A program made the position numbers and the translations under genes. The notes under the pieces are model-generated. The model did no database searches. It saw nothing but the letters and a program-made list of their open reading frames with translations, and was not told the DNA's origin. A DNA stretch of 64,000 nt from Primulina eburnea (taxonomy: Eukaryota; Streptophyta; Magnoliopsida; Lamiales; Gesneriaceae), in the NCBI RefSeq assembly GCF_022965805.1, contig NC_133104.1, positions 39,414,682 through 39,478,681 of the forward strand, read 5' to 3'. Shown here piece by piece: positions 41,101 to 54,000 of the stretch (its first letter is position 1; the number at the start of each line of letters is the position of its first letter).

Positions 41101-41406
41101 AAAACGTACCAAGAAATTGTTAAGTTCTTGCCTTTCATGTGGAGAGAGTGAATGATGATTATTTTGAGCATAAGCCTGCAAGATATTGTGAGACTGAGAG
41201 AGCTGAGCATCAATCAATGGCAGTTGGTCGATAGGCGTCGCCACACGTAGGCATGACACGTGTGCAGCCAGAAGCTGGTCGTACAGCGGGTGGGTGGCGA
41301 TCTCCGCCTTGAGCTGGTGGTGGTGCTCGATGGAAACCGCCGTGGACCCATCGCTGAATCCACCAGTTCCTCCGGAACCCATCATGCTCACCCCTTGTTC
41401 TTGCAT
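38173..41406 (-). CDS. KNAT7: Class II KNOX homeobox transcription factor, KNAT7 type
   Basis: Five exons on the minus strand: 41110-41406, 40828-40948, 39013-39203, 38796-38927, 38173-38313. All are GT/AG, giving 293 aa (Arabidopsis KNAT7 has 291). Domains in order: KNOX1 ([20 protein letters not shown]), KNOX2 ([31 protein letters not shown]), an acidic linker ([17 protein letters not shown]), the ELK region after [20 protein letters not shown], and a TALE homeodomain with the PYP loop (244-246) and [10 protein letters not shown] (268-277). It ends TSLKSKRKR, like KNAT7. KNAT7 (IRX11) represses secondary-wall formation with MYB, OFP and BELL partners in the nucleus. Intron 2 is long (1.6 kb). 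A TATA box lies at 41832-41839. Orthology rests on full-length resemblance. Confidence 0.95.
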
Positions 41407-41624
41407 AATAGATATTTTCGTGGCCCCAAAGATCCCGTCTTTTTCACACTACACGATTACTTCTTTTCCTTTATGCAGAAGTGGAACAGTGCAGTGGGGT
41501 AGAAAGAAAAGAAAAAGGGGAGTTGTGTAGAAATCAAAGCAAAAAGTAGAGAGTTTCACAGGTGAGGACCACTGGGGGGGGAAAAGGGTTTCTCGCTCAG
41601 ACAAGCAAAGGGTGTTTTCATGTG

Positions 41625-41626
<2 letters not shown>

Positions 41627-41666
<40 letters not shown>

Positions 41667-41667
41667 T
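41627..41667. repeat. AT microsatellite in KNAT7-type leader
   Basis: About fifteen AT units, then GTATATATAT, between the TATA box and the start codon of the KNOX gene; therefore probably transcribed as 5' UTR. Confidence 0.9.
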
Positions 41668-41831
41668 CACTGAATAGCTCGGATTTATTTCAGATTTTGC
41701 ATGATAATTGTGTGTAAAATTTCTGTGGGGGAGAGGAAAAAAGCGCCGTTTCTTGATATTGATGGGGACACACACTATATTGGGATCAGAAACACACAAC
41801 TTTCTGCACCGAGTCAGCAAGGTAGCTGATC

Positions 41832-41839
41832 TTTATATA
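41832..41839 (-). promoter_or_regulatory. TATA box of the KNAT7-type gene
   Basis: Minus strand TTATATAAAG, about 430 bases before the start codon, implying a leader of roughly 400 bases. Confidence 0.6.
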
Positions 41840-41923
41840 ACCAGATAATATAAAAAGAATATTATATCTTTGAAATTATTTCTGCAGTAACTTTTTACCC
41901 TTAAATAGTATTTATTCAATGTC

Positions 41924-42093
41924 AAAAACTTGTGTGAGAAGGTCTTGAAGTCGTATTTTGTGAGATGTATTTTTTATTTAGGTCATCTATAAAAATATTA
42001 CTTTTTATGCTTAAAAATATTATTTTTTATTATGAATATCGATAGTGTTGACCGTCTCACACATAAAGATTCGTGAAACCGTAGACATACTCT
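41924..42093 (+). repeat. MITE family copy h
   Basis: AAAAACTTGTGTGAGAAGGTCTTGAAGTCG at the left, decayed GTGAAACCG at the right, with the family core TTACTTTTTATGCTTAAAAA. It lies ~90 bases upstream of the KNAT7-type TATA box. Confidence 0.75.
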
Positions 42094-42506
42094 TTTTAAT
42101 TTATTTTTTTTACATAGGAAAACCACAATAATTATATTTGGTGATATCTGGATAAATCTAAATGGTCAATGCAGTAATATTCAAATCACGCTAATAAAGT
42201 GAATCATCTATACGAAAAACATAAAGAAAAATTAAACCTTCGATTTCTTGATAAAAACTGACGATGCCCTACCACGACCCCAGCTACCTTTGAAAACTCG
42301 CTTGCTTTTCAATTGTATTTAAGAAAGTCGGCTGAAAGGGGTTGAGGTGTCACTCTTTTATCTTTGCTTTTCGGTTTTGACCTAACTCGTCCAAAATGGC
42401 TCTACCAAATATTATAATTTTTTTTTTATTATTATTAAATATTACTCCATGAATCGCTTAAGAATTTTATGATTTTATTCGAAGATTATAATCGTAATAC
42501 TAATAA

Positions 42507-42691
42507 AGCAAAAACTTGTGTGAGACGGTTTCACAGGTCGTATTTGTGAGACAGATCTCTTATTTAGGGTCATCCATGAAAAAGTATTACTTTTTATGTT
42601 AAAAGTATTACTTTTTATTGTGAACATGGGTAGGGTTGACTCATCTCACAGATTATGATCTGTGCGATGGTCTCACATGAGATCCCACTCT
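42507..42691 (+). repeat. MITE family copy i, with 8-bp target duplication
   Basis: 185 bases, AGCAAAAACTTGTGTGAGAC...GATGGTCTCACATGAGATCC, flanked by ACTAATAA on both sides (42499-42506 and 42692-42699). Confidence 0.9.
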
Positions 42692-43020
42692 ACTAATAAT
42701 TAATAAATTTTAATTTAAAACTAATAATTTAAATCAAATAAATAAATGCACATTCCAATCTTTCACTTTTTCTTGATATAAAAATAAATGAATAATCGAG
42801 ATTCAACAAATAGATAGATTGCATATGAAAATATTGATAATTATAGTATCTCGGGCTGTTTGATTTTACTATATATTAATTAATGATTACAAAATAATTA
42901 ATTAATAAAATACGAAATTGAAAATTATGCAATTATGCAATTCTCGTTACTATAGAGTATTTCATTTCCTCCCATTCTTGATGGTAAGCTCAAACCATAC
43001 ATCGTTATTTAACGATCGAG

Positions 43021-43021
<1 letters not shown>

Positions 43022-43068
<47 letters not shown>

Positions 43069-43134
43069 AAATGAATAAATAATGATCAATAATAATAATT
43101 ATTATTATTATTACAAATGAATAAATAATGATCG
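43022..43134. repeat. ATT microsatellite with local duplication
   Basis: (ATT)15 at 43022-43067, then ACAAATGAATAAATAATGATC, which recurs after a second shorter ATT tract at 43094-43112. Confidence 0.9.
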
Positions 43135-43222
43135 CCACATTATTGACTCAATCGCTTATCAAGTTAAATAATATCTTGCGAGTGAAAAAATTAGGACCAC
43201 AAGAATCATTACTAACTGGTAA

Positions 43223-43620
43223 ATGCGTACACTCAAGAGGTGGATTAAAGTTAATAAAAGTGTAAAATTGATACTCACTAGAAATATAGCTTCGATTCCG
43301 ATGGATGAGACTAGTCCGAATTCCGACGTCGGACTTACTCTGGACCTGAAATCACAAAAGAGACTATTAGAAAGGGACCAGGAGGGTGTCCTCGCGTATT
43401 CTCTCCAACGCTCAAGTCAGGTACTGAGGATCAAAATGAGATAGCTGCTAAAAATTAATATATTGAATTAATAAATTAGGCTGTCAACCCTGATATTTAT
43501 AGGAGAATATATGAGATCTATCATGGGTCACCTACTAGGGAGAGACGAAATGAGTCGGAGATCCAAAATCTGGTTTGGGCCTAATCACTTGATTGACCCA
43601 TTCATGGGTATCAAAAATTG
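43223..43620 (+). mobile_element. Possible LTR remnant
   Basis: GGACCAGGAGGGTGTCCTCG...CTCTCCAACGCTCAAGTCAG followed by TGATATTTATAGGAG resembles the R/U5 side of plant LTRs as I recall them. The 73-codon open frame across it has no family match. No boundaries were found. Confidence 0.3.
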
Positions 43621-43930
43621 TGAAGAATTAAATAAATATCATCGTCATTTTTTTAGCATTACACTATTTTTTAAATTCAAACTTTTCAGTCAAGTATGAA
43701 TATTTTTTCTCCTTTTCATTTTGTAAAAAAATTTTATTTTTGAGAATTAAAAAATTCGAGTACGTTCGAAAACATATTTTATTTGTCCTAGTAAATGGTG
43801 TCGTGTCCAAATGAATTTAGACCTGTTTCGATAATCTCAAGAATTTTAGCAAACAATCAATCAAAACGTACTTAAATTGGTAACAAACTTCATTTTGAAG
43901 ACAATACGCGTAAGAGTTAAGAATATGTGA

Positions 43931-43972
<42 letters not shown>
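43931..43972. repeat. (ATT)14 microsatellite
   Basis: Uninterrupted ATT units. Confidence 0.95.
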
Positions 43973-43973
<1 letters not shown>

Positions 43974-44405
43974 TGATAAAAATAGTTGGCTCATCTTGTC
44001 ACAGCCCGTCAAAAAAAAAAAAAAAAGACGTTTCAGTTGTAAATGGATTTTAGGAATTATGTATATTCACACATTTCTCATAATTGAGATTGAAAACTTA
44101 GATATCTCATCCTTATACATACGTAAATAATATTTTTTCCACTTAAAAAATCGTATATTTACGTCCTAAAATCACTAAATACCCGCGATTAATTGTTTAA
44201 TGATATATTAATTTGACATAATTCTAATATATGGAGTAATATGTTGGTAACACACGATTAATTTATTTTTCTTGTGTGGAATAAAGTTATGGTGATGGTG
44301 GTTGGGCAGCGAAATGAGGGTAACGCTAACGTTTGGAAGGTCGAAGAGAAGTGGAGAGTGGACCCAAAACGTAGTTAAATCCAAACTGTACTGCTAGAAT
44401 AAGTT

Positions 44406-44442
44406 ACATATATATATATATATAGACACACACACACACACA
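44406..44442. repeat. (AT)(AC) microsatellite
   Basis: AT units followed by GACACACACACACACAC. Confidence 0.9.
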
Positions 44443-45045
44443 AAGGGTTGGCACAAATTAAAATTTTCCAACATTTTCTACTTTTCTTACATTATTTTTG
44501 AAGGAGAAGCGCAGTAACGTATACAATTCACATTTGACGTCATATTTTCTTTAATTTTCCACGATTGGTCGTGGAAAGCCGAAAAGTCTAGAGTATTTTG
44601 CATGCATGGACACAACACGTAAAAAACATCTCTCTGGTTTTCACCATTTTCCCAACTGATTACGTCCAAAGTGTGATTGAAACACATATATGATAGATAC
44701 TCTAATCTCTAAGTATTTTATAATCCATGATTTTTCTAACATGTACATACCCTAGACAGTGTTACGAAGCTCTGAATGCAGTCATGACATAACAGATCAC
44801 ACTTTCGTAGCATCTACCGAACTCCATGACCAGAAAACAAAATCAAGTGGAAGCCATTTACATCTCGATTCTTAGGACTATAAAGATTTACAACTGTGAG
44901 ATACAAAAGTAAAGTTGTGTAGCTGAAAAATGTGGTTTCTATCTACATGAAAAAACGTCATGATGGTGTTAAGCTTGGCTTACATTGCTACGAGATCAAC
45001 AAACGATAACAGCATTCACAGAAGTTCCTTGCGCAGAACAAGTAA

Positions 45046-48000
45046 TCACATCACAATGCATTTGGCTTTTGATTTTGATTCCTGCTTCGAAGAAGAGGTG
45101 GTATACTTACCACTACTTCGTGGTACCTGAAAATTTGTTAAGTTCGGAGCATGTGAGCGAGGTAATAAAGGTCAGAATTTTCTGTTGGATCAAATAGAAC
45201 AGTCGAATTGCTTCCCATGCGGTTGCTTCTTCAAAAATATGTGTAGGGACATGCACTTATTATACGTTTTGAGAAATGTAACTGCAGTAGTTTGCATCCA
45301 ACAGAGAATTACACAACAAAGTAACATCTGGTGACACAACTAACGTCCACGAGGGAGAAAAAAGAGGAAAAATAACTGCAGAAATGCTAAACAAGAGTAT
45401 ACAAGCACCAGCTCATTTCTTTTGCTGTTGTTCACATTAAGTATTCCATTAACGGATCAGAACCTGTTCAGGACTATAACGACAAGAGGCACTAGAAGGA
45501 AAATCCAACAATGCTTTCATGTACTTCAAGTTCACAAAACTCAATAAGGTGCTCTGCAAACATATATTATGAAGTGCTCTTTTCCAAAACCGAAGTTGAA
45601 GAGTTTCATAATATGTTGTAAAAGTTGAAAAACCATTTTTTAAGGCTTTCCCAGAAGCACCGAGAGCTCTATATTATATTTTTTAACGTCAGAATTTCTT
45701 ACTTTGAAATTGAAATAGCCTTCAGGAGTCCCACCTAAACATCAATGACCACTTTCGCGCTCACTTTTCTCGAAGTCAAGGACTTCTTAATTTGAAGTGT
45801 CTAACCAAACATGTGAACAAGATTGAGCACATTCTCGGCATCTGAATAAGAATTAACTCCTTTCATCATCTCCTTCACAAACTGTTAGATGCGTAAAAAC
45901 TAATCCTTAATTGGTTGTAAGGGGGAAGGCTCTAGTTAGTTCACTCTTTCAGCAAGGTCACAAGTACTTCTAAGTTCTAAAACAAAATGTTGTCGAAGTT
46001 AAAAGGTCCATGAAAATCAAATTCCGCTCTAGGTGCTCTATCCACATAGTCATGGCGAAGGTTTGTACACAATTTGAACAGCAAGAGTTTAAATGGGGGA
46101 AAGTGGTTCAAAATTTATCACCTCATATTGGTCGAGGGCCAAAAGCGTATTAAGTTTGCAAGGCATGGTTAGCTCGTACAACCAATCGGAGGCTAAACCA
46201 AGTCCACAAAAGTCACTTTTGGTCCATACAATACAACTTCACAATATTATGAGCATTAACCAACATCTCCTCGAAGTGTTTGCAATTACTAAAAAAAATG
46301 ATTATTCATTTCTCAGAAATCAGTTTGGTGTTTTTTAACCGCAAATTTTGCTTTTGATTATGCTCAATTTAATAAAAATCTCAAAGCCAGTCTCATGCTG
46401 ATTTTGTTTCTTCAAAGCTGAATATAATATTTTGATAAATAAATGAAAATTCTTTTAGACACTCTTATTCACAATATTTTTGTCTAATTTAAAATTAAAC
46501 TTTACACTCGTTCAATAAATGAAGAGAGACGTATTCTCTAACAAGGATATTTTTGTTATTTTATTTAAAAATAATCACTTATTTATCAAAAACTCTACTT
46601 TAAAAAATTTCAATTTTTCATTTTTATTTCAAATACTATCCACTTCTAATTTTTTTTCCACATTTTCATAATACATAAATTTAATCACTTCAACAAAAAC
46701 ATATATTTTGCAAACACTCCCTTGACTTGATAAACCAATAAAGAGTAAGCTAGTACAAGTTACACGGGCTTAAGCAGGTCAAGGCCCGTGACATCGGTCC
46801 CCTTACAAATTAACTTCATAACATTAAGAGATTTAGTTAACACTTGTTAAATAAAATAGAAATATCATCCAGTGATACAAAAAAAACCCACATCATTACA
46901 TTATATTTGGTGTAATATACACTGAGTTATCCTACCTCAAACGTTGTTTTTAACAGCAATGGTAAAACCAGTTAGAAGAAAACATAAAGGACATGCACAT
47001 TCATTAAATGGCACCTCAATGTAACTACACCAGATACGTAAGAAAGTGTACAAAGGGAAAACACAAAACTACCTGTGGACCAGTCACCATCCTTGAACTG
47101 CCACTTACAGCTGATTGCTGCACATTACGCTGTGGTTGCTCAAATTCTTGTTGCTGGAGAGCTATTGCCAACTGCAAATCAGAACTGCCAAAAACAGCAT
47201 TCAAGTTTTTTACTTAAAATTATTCCCATGGCAAGAGGTTTCCCATTATCAGAAATTGAAATTTGGAAAATGACAGCTGAAATGGTGAATAAAAGATGTC
47301 CCCAGAGAATAAAAATCCATTACAGATCCACAGGAACATATGAATTGCTTCAAATCCATAAAAGAATAAATAAAGTATAGAATAACAAGATAGGTAGTAA
47401 ATATGAATTGCTTTCACCCACAAACAAAGAGAAATTTAAAACCTTTTCCAGGAAAAGATACCGCAAACAGCAAACAATGATACACACTATCACAACAAAT
47501 TTTAATAAAAGCAGATGTTAACCAAACACTGAAAACACGGGACTCGTTTTGACGAATATCAAACTTGGGATGGGATACAGGGTCACGGTCGAAAATGACA
47601 TTTCATTTTTCATCACAAAACCAGATAATTTGAGGACAACATGTCGAAGATAAGTTAAGAGTAATACTTGAAACTTGAATGTTCTCGAGGGGTGCTGTCA
47701 ACGCCGGCTAGATAGTCCTGGAAACCAAAACCTCAGAATTGATAGAGAAAGGAAAGAAGAGAAATAATAGGAAACAGAGATTATCGAAAAGTTCCATACT
47801 GCAGTAGTAGACATGGCATTCTGCTCATCCCATGTGCTGTTGGAATTGTCATCCACCTTGAATACATTAAAGTTTCCCGTCATAAATACCGTATCACCAT
47901 TCACCTGATCATGGGAATCAAATTATGAGATGTGAAGCATGGATGAAATACCCAGTCTAAAAGAAAAGAAGGACGTCTACTCCTGTTCTTTAGACACAAG

Positions 48001-51000
48001 GAACACCATCCAACAAGCAAAGCATGATAATATCAACATACACGACAAGGTTTAGGCAAGGAAAGTAGGGAATAGAGAAACTATGTCCATTCAAGGTATA
48101 TATGTCGCCATAAAAGCCCCTCCATGATTTGTGTTTCAGTTGTAATCATGAAAGAAATAGTAACTTGTTAGTTGGCTGTGGATCTCTAGCTACACAGTTT
48201 TGGGGAATGTCACATATGGGAGAGTCTCTACATACAGAAACTCTGAATTTTCATCTATGGAAAACTTATAGTTTAACTTTTTAAAAACTTTACTTTTGCA
48301 TATCATCAAGGTGCTTAATACAGTTTACATGCTTCAGTATACAAATTTAAAACAATCTGAATAGCCAAAGTTTGAAGTTTGAAATCTTTTGATGATTTTG
48401 TTGTTGTTTCATCACCTAAAAATGTTAGAGAAGTGTCTCATGACTTCAACCAAGTGGGAAGCGTTATGCATTGGACAAGAGCTTTTGAGGAAATATGCTC
48501 ACAAGGAAAAAATGTTAAGAGAAGTGTCTCATGACTTCAACCAAGTGGGAAGCGTTATGCATTGGACAAGAGCTTTTGAGGAAATATGTTCACAAGAAAA
48601 TTTCTGCAAGATGTATTCTTAAAGTGGATTTGCAAAAAGCATATGATATTGTGGACTGACAATTCTTGAAAGAAGTGTTGATTCTATTTAACTTCCCTTC
48701 TCGGTTTGTGAGATGGATCATGGAGTGTGTCACAACGAACTCGTATTCTTTCATGCTCAACGAGCCTCATACAAGGTGACCCGTTATCCCTTTTTATGTT
48801 TACATTATGTATTGAGGTGTTATCGAGGTCTTTGAATCACATGTCTTCATCCCCATCTTTTGGGTTCCACTCGAGATGCGGTAAGCTGGGGATTACACAC
48901 CTTGCATACACGAAGGGGATATTAGCATTGTTTCTATGATAATGGACTGCTTGAATCATTTTTGTAATATTGCGGGGTTGAGAGTGAATTTGATGAAGTC
49001 TTAACATATATATGGCCGGCATGGAAGATGGTGTGAGGGAGTCCATTTTGGATGTAGGCATGTTTTAGTGTTGGTCACCTTCAGTTTTGATACCTCAGTA
49101 TTCCTCTCGCGTCTTGGAAGCTGCGCACCTTAGAATATAGCCTACTTGTGGATGCGATTGGGGCTAAAATTAGCTCTTGACCGAGACATTCACTATCATA
49201 TGCCGGGAAACTATCATATGCCGGGAAGATCGAATTGAGTAGATTGAGTAGAATGCTTCCGGTTATCTATTCTATTTCTACCACTCCCTTCTAATGTCGT
49301 GGATAACAGTTACATGATTTGTAGGAAGTTTGTGTGGCCCTCGAAGGCCGAAGCACTTTTTTATCACGTGGAACATGTTTTGTAGACCAAAGGAAGATGG
49401 GGGCATGGGGCTTAAGAATTTATTTGCATGGAACAATGCTTTGATTGCAAAAACGTCATGGTCTCTTTTGATTAAAAAAATTCTGAGAATTCGTATGTTT
49501 TTCTACTAGACAACCCTCGGCTGAGAGTGCAGGGATGCTGCTGGAGAGTTGGTTCAGATGTCATGGTGGTCTTGCTCGAGCTTATGATTTCTAGGTTAAA
49601 AAAGAAGGGTGATAACCATGGAAACCTATCATTCGAAAACATTGCATACTCCCCAAGCATCATTTTGCCATGTGGTTGTTTGCACACGCTAAATTCCTAA
49701 CTAAATATAAACAATGCTAAATCGAGAACAAGATGGGTGTAATTTGTAATAATAATGAGGAATCAGCAAATCATCTATTCTTAGCTAGTGACGTGTCGAA
49801 GAAAATATGGAATGACAACAAAGAATGGCTAGGCATGCGTAAAACCATGGGATCTGCAACATCGGTTCTGAAAGCTTTCTGTGGAGTCTATAGAGGTAAT
49901 TTTGCATTGTCCAAGTTGAGATCATGAGATGTATTGCAGTGGCAGCATGTGTCTACAACATTTGGAATGCACCCTCTCGGATATTTTTGAAGAAGAAATG
50001 CTGTGTCCCGAGGATATAATTAGGAAAATCAAGATCCTTACTCTTCTATGTTTGCCAAGTCATCTGGATATAGGCACTTTATTGTATTATTATTTTTTAT
50101 GTTGTGTGTGGACATGATCGCCTTTGCTTGTTTCTAGAACCGAGGTATGCCTCATGTAGTTGGTGTGGGTATCGTTGGTTCTATTGGTTTGATATTTGCT
50201 ATCTCTTGGGAGTGTACTTGTACAAAACTCTTTTTACCTTATTTTAATGAATGTTATTCATTAAAAAAAGTAGTTTATACCTAAAGCGAAAATAAATATG
50301 AAACAAACAGCGTGGAGAACTCCGAAACACAACATGGTATACCTTCTATGATCTTGTCACATCTTAACAGAGGTATCCAGGCATTTCCTTCCACGATTGA
50401 ATTAAAAATCACCCAATAATAAAAATAGAACGAATAATTTCCATGCTATCTCACCTCATTCAGCTTCTCCCATACCAAATCTGGCTGATTTATATAACCT
50501 TGATCTGTTGCTAAAATATACAATTCACCTTCATACTGCAACAAAGTCATAAGGTACAAAACAGACAACTTGCATCAAGAAACAAAACACAACTCATGCT
50601 GTAACACTAGCATTAAAATAACATAGTGGAAACCATATGGCGCATTTTGAAATCAGAATTGACAGAGTATTCATCCCCTAAAGCATTTGGAGACGTGAGA
50701 ATATTATAGTAATTGATTCATATATTCGAATATTGTATTGATAGATAGATGAGCACTCATTTTATAGTCAATGGTATATTTATGATTTTTCCACGTTTAA
50801 GACATTTTGCTGTACCTAAAAAGATTTCAAGAAACATAATTGTGAATGAGGGCATAATAAAATTGTTACACTCCGCAAAACTAGCATGTAGTAGCTTTAC
50901 AGCTTACTCATTGAACTTTCAGAAGAAATTTTTAATTTTAAAAATTAACATTTCGATTAATTATTAACACCAAGTATCAATAAAATGCATTTAGTTAACA

Positions 51001-54000
51001 TTTAGGTTGTCATTACAGTTGAAAATATCAATTGGTATCATATTTTTTATTCATCATTTAAATACGATATCCATCACTCATTTCAAATGATGTGAATGTT
51101 TAAATTGTTTGAGAAGCTTCCAGTCTTCAACATCAATAATTTCTGTAAAATAAACAAATGTAGTAGAAAATTTAGATTAAAAAATCCATATAAGTGTAGG
51201 TTACAAACCCTATCACTCATTTCAAACGATGTTGGTTTTTAGATTAATTGACAAACTTCAACATAAATAATATCGGTGATATTACAATATAATTAAATTT
51301 ATACAAAGAATTCCAATATATATAGAATAACAACCAACTCTTGTAGGAACTTCATTTTTTGTCACATGCAAAGGAACAATAGTCTTGAACATAAAATTAA
51401 TGGTTCCACCATACTGTGACAATTTGACTAAAAAGAGAGAACTTGTGTTTCCAGCCATAAACATGAAAACCTATGAACAAATATACCACATTGATATTTT
51501 CTCATGTTGCAAAATGTTTCTCATCCAATCAGACTTTAGGAGAAAACGATTATGATTTTCTCCCGAAACTTGAACAATCAACAAGAATTAACAGGAAAAG
51601 TCATATTGATATATTATGGCAACTTGACTTCTTAAATTATGGAGCCTACACTTCTATAGTTTTTCAAATTCCTAGATGGGGCAAGAGTAAATTTCGTATC
51701 CATAATCTTTCGTCCCGTGTTGAAAACCCTGGACCTAGTGATGTAGGCATGTCATCAACCGCCAAATGAAAAAGGGTAATTTTATCATTATCCAAACCGA
51801 TACATTTTATCATTATCCAACACGATACATCAACCCCAGAAAAGTGAGCATCTTCCACGCACAGTTATACTAATATGATGAGTATCTCAATCAATAAAAA
51901 AATAGTTGCTAACACACAGTATAAACTTAGTCAACATGTTGCAACAGATTATTTGGGGATCAAGAAAACCGTAGCTAGTGGAAACAGATATAGCTGTACA
52001 ATCTAACTGCTGCATTCTAACCTTGAACATAGTGTTGAAATGATTATTTCTGAAAAACACGCAAAGCTCACGTTCCTTCACTTTGTCTTGTAAGCATAAT
52101 AGGCTGCAGAAGAGAACCAAAAATCAGAAACTAATCTTCTAAACTATGGGGCAACACAGCAAACAAACATACCCATATTTAGTCAACTGACTGGCGCTGT
52201 TCTTCATAAACTTCTGGATCAGTTCCCCTAATGAATCAATCAAAAACGACAAGATGGATTAACAAAGACATCCTACATCTTTAAGAATTAAAATAATTAA
52301 ACAAGAATGACAGTGTCACTTTTTCCAGTGGAACAAATAAACCAGGTTGAACACTACTTAATCGATGTTTTCATTCAGTTGGGGCAGTTTCACCTTGTCT
52401 TATAGATATTCTGTCTTTGCTGTTAAGGTCACTGTCATCCAAACCATTTTTATCCAATTGCTCCGCAAGAACCACTTCACCTTCATAAACAGGTTCTCGA
52501 TTTTCATAAACAACAATTTCTGGCTTCAATATGCATTCTTCACCTTCATAAATGGGTTCACCACCGTCGACACTTGGAATAAATACATTAGGCTCATCCC
52601 CGCCATGCAAAATGCCGCAAGATGAATCCATAACAATGGTGGTGGTCAACACGCTAGAAGAATCTCCTGCTTTAAAACCATTTTGATTCTCTCTCAGTTC
52701 CTCTGAGCCAGCAGTGGAAGTGAACTCACTCTGAGCATGCTCACTCCTGGATTTATCTCGAAAGCTATCAGAGACAGACGGAGGATCTTGTTTAAATGAA
52801 ACAGAATGAACATTTTCATTCTCAGCTCCAGAACCAGTGTTTTCAGCCACATTTTCATAATGTCTAGTAGATTCTTCAAGAGTAGGTTGGGTACAGAAGT
52901 TTTGCGGATAAGCATTTGAGATTGAACAATCAGTTTCCAATGAAACTGCTTCAGGGTGTTTTAGATCTACAATGTCATTGTTCAGAATGCTGATATTATC
53001 TGACATTGATGTCCCTGTCTTTACAACACCAGTAACATTTTTCTCCAATGCTTCTGAATGTGTTGCCAGTTCAGATTTATCAATTTGTACAATATCAGGG
53101 AAATTTACACCAGTAACACCACCACCAACGGGTGGATATGAACTTTCGGCCTCTGACAACTTGAGGACTCTGAGGAGCTCTGCTTCTTCCTCAATGTCTC
53201 CTTTTTTTGATCTATGAGGAGAATTATCAAAGGATTGGCCTCGGGAAAGACAAGGTGAAGGCACTCCAAGAGTTGCAGTGGTTGCAGCCACAAAATCAAC
53301 ACTAACACCTTCTTGATTCCTTTTCTCATCATTCTTCTCCAAAATTTGTGTGTCTAACGAAACAAGCTCACCCATGAGAGAGTTATATGATTTTGAACCA
53401 ATAGCATCAGCAGTTTCATGGTACTGAAACACATCAACAGAAGAAACCAACATTAAAATATAAGCACGGTGTGCCTGAGATTTTGAAGCACGGTATAAGC
53501 ACAGCCAGATGCCATTACACCATACCAGGAGAGATTACTAAGTTTCAGCATCGGACTAACATCATTTTGACCCAAAAGATATCCAAAAACCAAAGAACCA
53601 CACCTCTCACTACTTTTATACTCCACCTTAATTCTAACGAAAATATCACCAATACATTTTCTGCTGAAACTGTGTTCTTGACATTTGAAGACCTTGAATC
53701 AATAATCAGATTCACATGTACTCTATCATCCGCCAATTAATACAATTTTGGCATCCGATAAATATTTAACTTCCAAACAAAAAATGGTTGCAAGAACTGT
53801 GTATTCATGCGAACCAAATATCAAAATATTTCAGTCACTTATTCAAACCACCTGACATTCTAGTTTAGTTGACAAGGTTGACTTTTAGTGCATAATATAT
53901 GTTTTCCTTTGCCAATCACTTTATTAAAGGAAAGAATGTTTGAGATATAACGTGTTTGAATAGAATAATTAGCTTGGCAAGAAAACTAAGTTTTAACAAA

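Larger units (their letters stand above)
42700..45045. other. Intergenic between KNAT7-type and MINDY genes
   Basis: Upstream of the KNOX gene and downstream of the MINDY stop; the last ~300 bases are probably MINDY 3' UTR. It contains ATT microsatellites, a possible LTR remnant at 43223-43620, and an AT/AC microsatellite at 44406-44442. Confidence 0.5.

Noticed and set aside
41449..41820. 123-codon frame upstream of the KNAT7-type gene as an upstream ORF
   Set aside because: Its ATG lies only about 12 bases below the TATA box, so it is probably upstream of the transcription start; the frame passes through the AT microsatellite.
43223..43444. 73-codon frame as a small gene
   Set aside because: The sequence resembles LTR DNA more than coding DNA, and there is no known family or splice context.
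52371..53453. 360-codon frame as an independent gene ending at 52371
   Set aside because: It is MINDY exon 5 plus intron bases at each end; the donor after CAAG at 52394 and the acceptor before 53423 restore phase with the neighbouring exons.
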